NCBI RefSeq assembly: GCF_002237655.1
Contig: NZ_NOKT01000003.1
Coordinates: forward strand, 296,370-360,369
Length of the DNA stretch: 64,000 bases
Direction: 5' to 3'
Source: Streptomyces sp. XY006
Lineage (GTDB): Bacteria > Actinomycetota > Actinomycetes > Streptomycetales > Streptomycetaceae
Shown here: one piece after another, positions 61,108 through 64,000 of the stretch
Position numbering within the stretch: position 1 is the first letter of the stretch
How the letters are laid out: every line of letters starts with the position of its first letter
Notes under the pieces: model-generated
Told to the model about the DNA's origin: nothing
Databases searched by the model: none
The model's input: only the letters and a program-made list of their open reading frames with translations
Translations under genes and position numbers: made by a program

Positions 61108-61713
61108 GTGACCCCACCCGCCCACGCGGCGGCGCACACGGCGGGCGCCGGCCGGGCGTTCGCCCTGCTGCTCGTCGTCACCGGGGCGGCCGGACTGCTG
61201 GCGTCCTGGATCATCACCCTCGACAAGGTCAAGCTGCTGCAGGACCCGGACTTCACCCCCGGATGCAGCCTGAACCCGGTGGTGTCCTGCGGCAGCGTCA
61301 TGGAGAGCGACCAGGCCGAGGCCTTCGGGTTCCCCAACCCGATGCTGGGACTGGTCGCCTACGGCGTCGTCGTCTGCGTCGGCGTGAGCCTGCTGGCCGG
61401 GGCCCGCTTCCCCCGCTGGTACTGGCTGGCCTTCGATGCCGGATGCCTGTTCGGCGTCGGGTTCGTGACCTGGCTGCAGTTCGAGTCGCTGTACCGGATC
61501 AACGCGCTGTGCCTGTGGTGCGCCCTGGCGTGGCTCGCGACGATCCCCCTGTTCTGGTACGTGACGTCGTTCGCCGTGCGGCACACCTTCCTGCCCGCGC
61601 CCGCCCCGCTGCGGCGCTTCCTCGACGAGTTCACCTGGGTGCCGCCGGTGCTGCACGTCGGTGTCGTCGGCATGCTGGTCCTCACACGCTGGTGGGACTT
61701 CTGGACGGGCTGA
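61108..61713 (+). CDS. Vitamin K epoxide reductase (VKOR) family disulfide-forming protein
   Basis: A 201-residue membrane protein with about five hydrophobic helices. The redox centres are Cys53/Cys61 (GCSLNPVVSCGSVM) in the outer loop and the active CLWC (Cys135, Cys138). Bacterial VKOR re-oxidises DsbA-like thiol oxidases using menaquinone, driving disulfide formation in exported proteins. GTG 61108 follows the small secreted gene by 7 bases. No DsbA-like partner is in the window. Two-cysteine chaplins and rodlins nearby are candidate clients. Confidence 0.9.
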   Translation: MTPPAHAAAHTAGAGRAFALLLVVTGAAGLLASWIITLDKVKLLQDPDFTPGCSLNPVVSCGSVMESDQAEAFGFPNPMLGLVAYGVVVCVGVSLLAGARFPRWYWLAFDAGCLFGVGFVTWLQFESLYRINALCLWCALAWLATIPLFWYVTSFAVRHTFLPAPAPLRRFLDEFTWVPPVLHVGVVGMLVLTRWWDFWTG

Positions 61714-61858
61714 CGGGCTGAGGGGCTGACGGGCACCGCGCCGGGCCGGTCCGTCGTATTACTGCGGCAGTCGGGGGAATTGTGCGCTGGTGCGGTTCCC
61801 CGGCTCGTTACTCGGTACGCACGCTGAGCCCCGACACGCGAAAGGGACCGTACCCCTG

Positions 61859-62377
61859 ATGAAGTCGACCACCCGAGGAACCCTCGCCGCAGTGATCACG
61901 TGTGTGGCGGCCGCGGCCGGCGCCGCCACCGCGACCCCCGCCGCCGCGGTCGGCACGGTCCCCGTCCCCGTGCCGCTCGGCGGCGCCGAGAAGGCCCTCA
62001 ACGTGGAACTGCCCGAAGCCACCGGGGAACTGCCCGTCCCCGTGCCCGGCTCGCCCGACGGGCCGCGCTATGTCGAGGGCCGGCTCATCCCGGAGCGGGC
62101 GATCCCGCAGCTGCCGGTGCACGGCGGACTGCCCGGCGCCGACCTGCGGGCGCCCCTGCCGCACGTCCTCGGTGCCGGCTTCGACCACATCGGCGTCGAC
62201 GCCCCCGCCTCCGACCTGCGCACGCTGGCGCCGGGCCTGTCCGTCGACGCCCCGCTCACCTCGCCCAACGCGGACGGCTTCGGCCTGCCCCAGGCGAAGC
62301 TGCCGCAGGCGGGCGTGCTGACGCCGCTGGTGCAGACCGTCCCGACCGCGGACCTGGGTGTCGGCCCCGGCCTGTAG
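61859..62377 (+). CDS. Secreted protein, unknown function
   Basis: A 172-residue exported protein with a signal peptide ending near TPAAAVG and a mature part built of short Leu/Pro/Val segments (VPVPVPLGGAEKALNVELPE, ELPVPVPGSPDG, GLPQAKLPQAG). It has no cysteines. The amphipathic repeated LP/VP pattern suggests a surface or sheath role, but no family is recognised. ATG 61859 follows AAAGGGA. A GC hairpin (62408-62418, 62425-62435) follows. Confidence 0.8.
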   Translation: MKSTTRGTLAAVITCVAAAAGAATATPAAAVGTVPVPVPLGGAEKALNVELPEATGELPVPVPGSPDGPRYVEGRLIPERAIPQLPVHGGLPGADLRAPLPHVLGAGFDHIGVDAPASDLRTLAPGLSVDAPLTSPNADGFGLPQAKLPQAGVLTPLVQTVPTADLGVGPGL

Positions 62378-62407
62378 GGCGCCGGGTCCCGGCGGGAGTT
62401 CTCGTGT

Positions 62408-62435
62408 GGCCCCCGCGGCGGTGACCGCGGGGGCC
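62408..62435 (+). terminator. Terminator hairpin before melC1
   Basis: GGCCCCCGCGG and CCGCGGGGGCC form a perfect 11-base-pair stem with a 6-base loop, between the secreted protein gene and melC1. Confidence 0.75.
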
Positions 62436-62483
62436 TTCGGGCGGTTACCGCTACGACAGCCCGAGCGGATCGAGGAGCACAGC

Positions 62484-63005
62484 ATGGTCGTAGGAGTCGG
62501 CGGAGTACCGGTGGGCGCGCAGGCGGGGCCGGCGCCCGAGGGTGACAAGCGGCCCACACGGCGGGGCCTGATGCGCGGGCTCGTGGTCGCGGCACTCGGC
62601 GCCGCGGCCGTCCCGGTCGTCGCGCTCTCCCGCTCCGAGGAGTCCGGAGCACTGGGGGAGCCCGGGGACTTCGGGGGCAAGAACACGGACGTGCTCGCCG
62701 GGGACGGCATGTTCGAGGAGATCTACCGGGGCCGCCGCATCCGGGGCGTGCCGGTGCCCGCGCCGGAGCAGGCCGTCGGGGACATGGAGTGGCACGTCAC
62801 CGTGGACGGACGGCCGCTGCACCTGATGCGCCGCGCCGACGGCAGCTGGCTCAGCATGGTCGACCACTACCGCTCCTACCCCACCCCCCTGGCCGCGACC
62901 CGAGCGGCCGTCGACGAACTCGGCCCCGGGCGGCACCTGCGCGACCTGCCCGGCCACGGCCCCGGCCGGCACCAGGAGGGGGACCCTCATGGTGTACACG
63001 CGTAA
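62484..63005 (+). CDS. melC1: Tyrosinase co-factor (copper caddie)
   Basis: A 173-residue MelC1. A Tat-like signal (TRRGLMRGLVVAALGAAAVP) follows an N-terminal extension of about 25 residues. The caddie core has MFEEIYRGRRIRGVPV, DMEWHVTVDGRPLHLMRRAD and the C-terminal HYRSYPTPLAATRAAVDELG. MelC1 loads copper into MelC2 and carries it out via Tat. ATG 62484 follows GAGGAG-like sequence; a shorter form from the internal ATG in GLMRG is possible. It overlaps melC2 by 17 bases. Confidence 0.9.
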   Translation: MVVGVGGVPVGAQAGPAPEGDKRPTRRGLMRGLVVAALGAAAVPVVALSRSEESGALGEPGDFGGKNTDVLAGDGMFEEIYRGRRIRGVPVPAPEQAVGDMEWHVTVDGRPLHLMRRADGSWLSMVDHYRSYPTPLAATRAAVDELGPGRHLRDLPGHGPGRHQEGDPHGVHA

Positions 63006-63855
63006 GGACGTCAGCACGCTGACGCGCACCGAGAAGCGCCGGTTCGTGAAGGCGATGCTGGAGGTGAAACGGCGCGGCGAGTACGACGAGTTCGTCCGCA
63101 CGCACATCGAGTACTACACCGCCGACGGCGAGGACGGGCTGCGCACCGCCCACATGGCGCCCTCCTTCCTGCCCTGGCACCGGCGGTTCCTGCTGGACCT
63201 GGAACGGGCCCTGCGCAAGGTCGACTCCTCGGTGTCGGTGCCGTACTGGGACTGGACGCGCGACCGTTCGCCCACGGCCACGCCCTGGACCGCGGACCTC
63301 CTCGGCGGAAACGGACGGCGCTCCGACCGCCAGGTGACGACCGGGCCGTTCGCCTACGCGGAGGGCAACTGGACCCTCAAGGAGGGCGTCACCGACGAGG
63401 AGTTCCTCACCCGCGACCTCGGCCGCGCCCGCGACCCCATCGAGCTGCCGACCCGCAGCGAACTGGAGTGGGCCCTGAAGGACCCGCTCTACGACGCCTC
63501 GCCCTGGGACTCGACGGTCCGCAAGGGCTTCCGCAACAAGCTGGAGGGCTGGGGCACCGGGCGGGGCAGCGCCTCCTGGCACAACCACAACCGGGTGCAC
63601 CGCTGGGTCGGCGGCGCCATGGTCGGCGGCGCCTCCGTCAACGACCCGGTGTTCTGGATGCACCACGCCTTCATCGACCTGGTGTGGTCCCGCTGGCAGC
63701 GCCGCCACCGCGAGCACCGCTACCTGCCGGCGAAGCCGCCCGGGCCGAGCAGCGCGCAGTACCGGCGGGTCGTGGCGCGGAACCAGAAGCTGCCGCCGTG
63801 GGACGTGACACCGGAGCAACTGGAGGACCACGGACGGATCTACCGCTACGCGTGA
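62989..63855 (+). CDS. melC2: Tyrosinase
   Basis: A 288-residue type-3 copper monophenol monooxygenase that makes dopaquinone from tyrosine for melanin. CuA ligands are His39, His55 and His64 (RTHIEYY, RTAHMAPSFLPWHRRF). CuB ligands are His200, His204 (HNHNRVHRWVGG) and His226 (VFWMHHAFIDLVW). No signal peptide of its own, as expected if it is exported bound to MelC1. ATG 62989 lies inside the melC1 end and follows AGGAGGGGG. Complete gene. Confidence 0.95.
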   Translation: MVYTRKDVSTLTRTEKRRFVKAMLEVKRRGEYDEFVRTHIEYYTADGEDGLRTAHMAPSFLPWHRRFLLDLERALRKVDSSVSVPYWDWTRDRSPTATPWTADLLGGNGRRSDRQVTTGPFAYAEGNWTLKEGVTDEEFLTRDLGRARDPIELPTRSELEWALKDPLYDASPWDSTVRKGFRNKLEGWGTGRGSASWHNHNRVHRWVGGAMVGGASVNDPVFWMHHAFIDLVWSRWQRRHREHRYLPAKPPGPSSAQYRRVVARNQKLPPWDVTPEQLEDHGRIYRYA

Positions 63856-63878
63856 CACCGGCCCCGGTACACGAAACC

Positions 63879-64000
63879 GGGGCACCGGCCCGACCCGCGC
63901 GGGTCCACCGCACCGGGGCGTCGGCCCGGCCCCTGCGGGTTCCCCGAGCCGGGGAGTCGGCCCGGCCCCTGCGGGTTCACTGCACCTGGGCGCCGGTCCG
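63879..64000. repeat. 36-bp tandem repeats at the window edge
   Basis: Units beginning at 63879, 63915, 63951 and 63987 are 36 bases apart and share GGGGC/A, TCGGCCCGGCCCCTGCGGGT and a CC end. Copies two and three are nearly identical. The array runs off the window. There are no spacers, so it is not CRISPR. It lies 24 bases after melC2 and could act as its 3' structure. Confidence 0.8.

Noticed and set aside
63879..64000. Possible CRISPR array from the 36-base period
   Set aside because: Repeats are contiguous with no unique spacers, and no cas gene is in the window.

Overview
The window is very G+C-rich DNA with strong third-position G/C bias, many GTG and some TTG starts, AGGAGG-type ribosome sites and dense head-to-tail operons with 4-base ATGA/GTGA overlaps. 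Rodlins, chaplins, a melC tyrosinase pair and an XRE/DUF397 module make this a Streptomyces chromosome. From memory (not checked), gene content and order match the S. coelicolor stretch between the melC2 (SCO2700) and ribose-operon genes, in inverted orientation, so it is core-like rather than a mobile island. I saw no tRNA, rRNA, insertion sequence, prophage or CRISPR array.

Layout. 0-10.3 kb: a beta-propeller-like protein; a three-gene sugar catabolic operon (Gfo/Idh/MocA oxidoreductase, DUF993 aldolase-like, TIM-barrel epimerase) divergent from a LacI regulator; an amidohydrolase; a DUF6584 gene broken by a one-base frameshift; a MarR-GNAT fusion; a second TIM-barrel isomerase. 10.5-16.6 kb: a ribose operon rbsR-rbsA-rbsCB(fusion)-rbsK-rbsD with twin operators. 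16.7-23.3 kb: a cupin, a DHFR-like reductase, two small ORFs divergent from an XRE/DUF397 pair, a RecD2-type helicase and citrate synthase. 23.3-23.9 kb: a gene-free stretch with two pairs of C-run-loop hairpins, probably small RNAs of the 6C type. 23.9-26.7 kb: copper export (copA, copZ) under a CsoR-type operator.

26.8-34.7 kb: an alcohol dehydrogenase, a small HTH gene and the inositol operon iolC-(Cgl0159-type aldolase)-iolB-iolD-mmsA, ending in a strong terminator. 34.9-43.7 kb: an APC permease, a membrane-tethered hydrolase fused to an ABC ATPase with its permease, a VWA lipoprotein and an acyl-CoA ligase. 43.7-46.4 kb: aerial-surface genes rdlA/rdlB (divergent), a short chaplin, an LPETG-anchored long chaplin and a small secreted protein. 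46.5-59.0 kb: an exopolysaccharide locus: ATP-grasp protein and GH26-like hydrolase, then an eight-gene Wzx/Wzy-type operon. 59.5-63.9 kb: another short chaplin, three small secreted proteins, a VKOR-type disulfide oxidase and melC1/melC2, then 36-bp tandem repeats running off the window end.

The right half reads as a cell-surface and aerial-development region: hydrophobic sheath proteins, an exported polysaccharide with a matching secreted glycosidase, a disulfide oxidase that could serve the two-cysteine chaplins, and melanin synthesis. Promoter-like elements with exact BldN spacing (N16) precede rdlA, rdlB and the second short chaplin. The left half is sugar, polyol and metal metabolism under local regulators.
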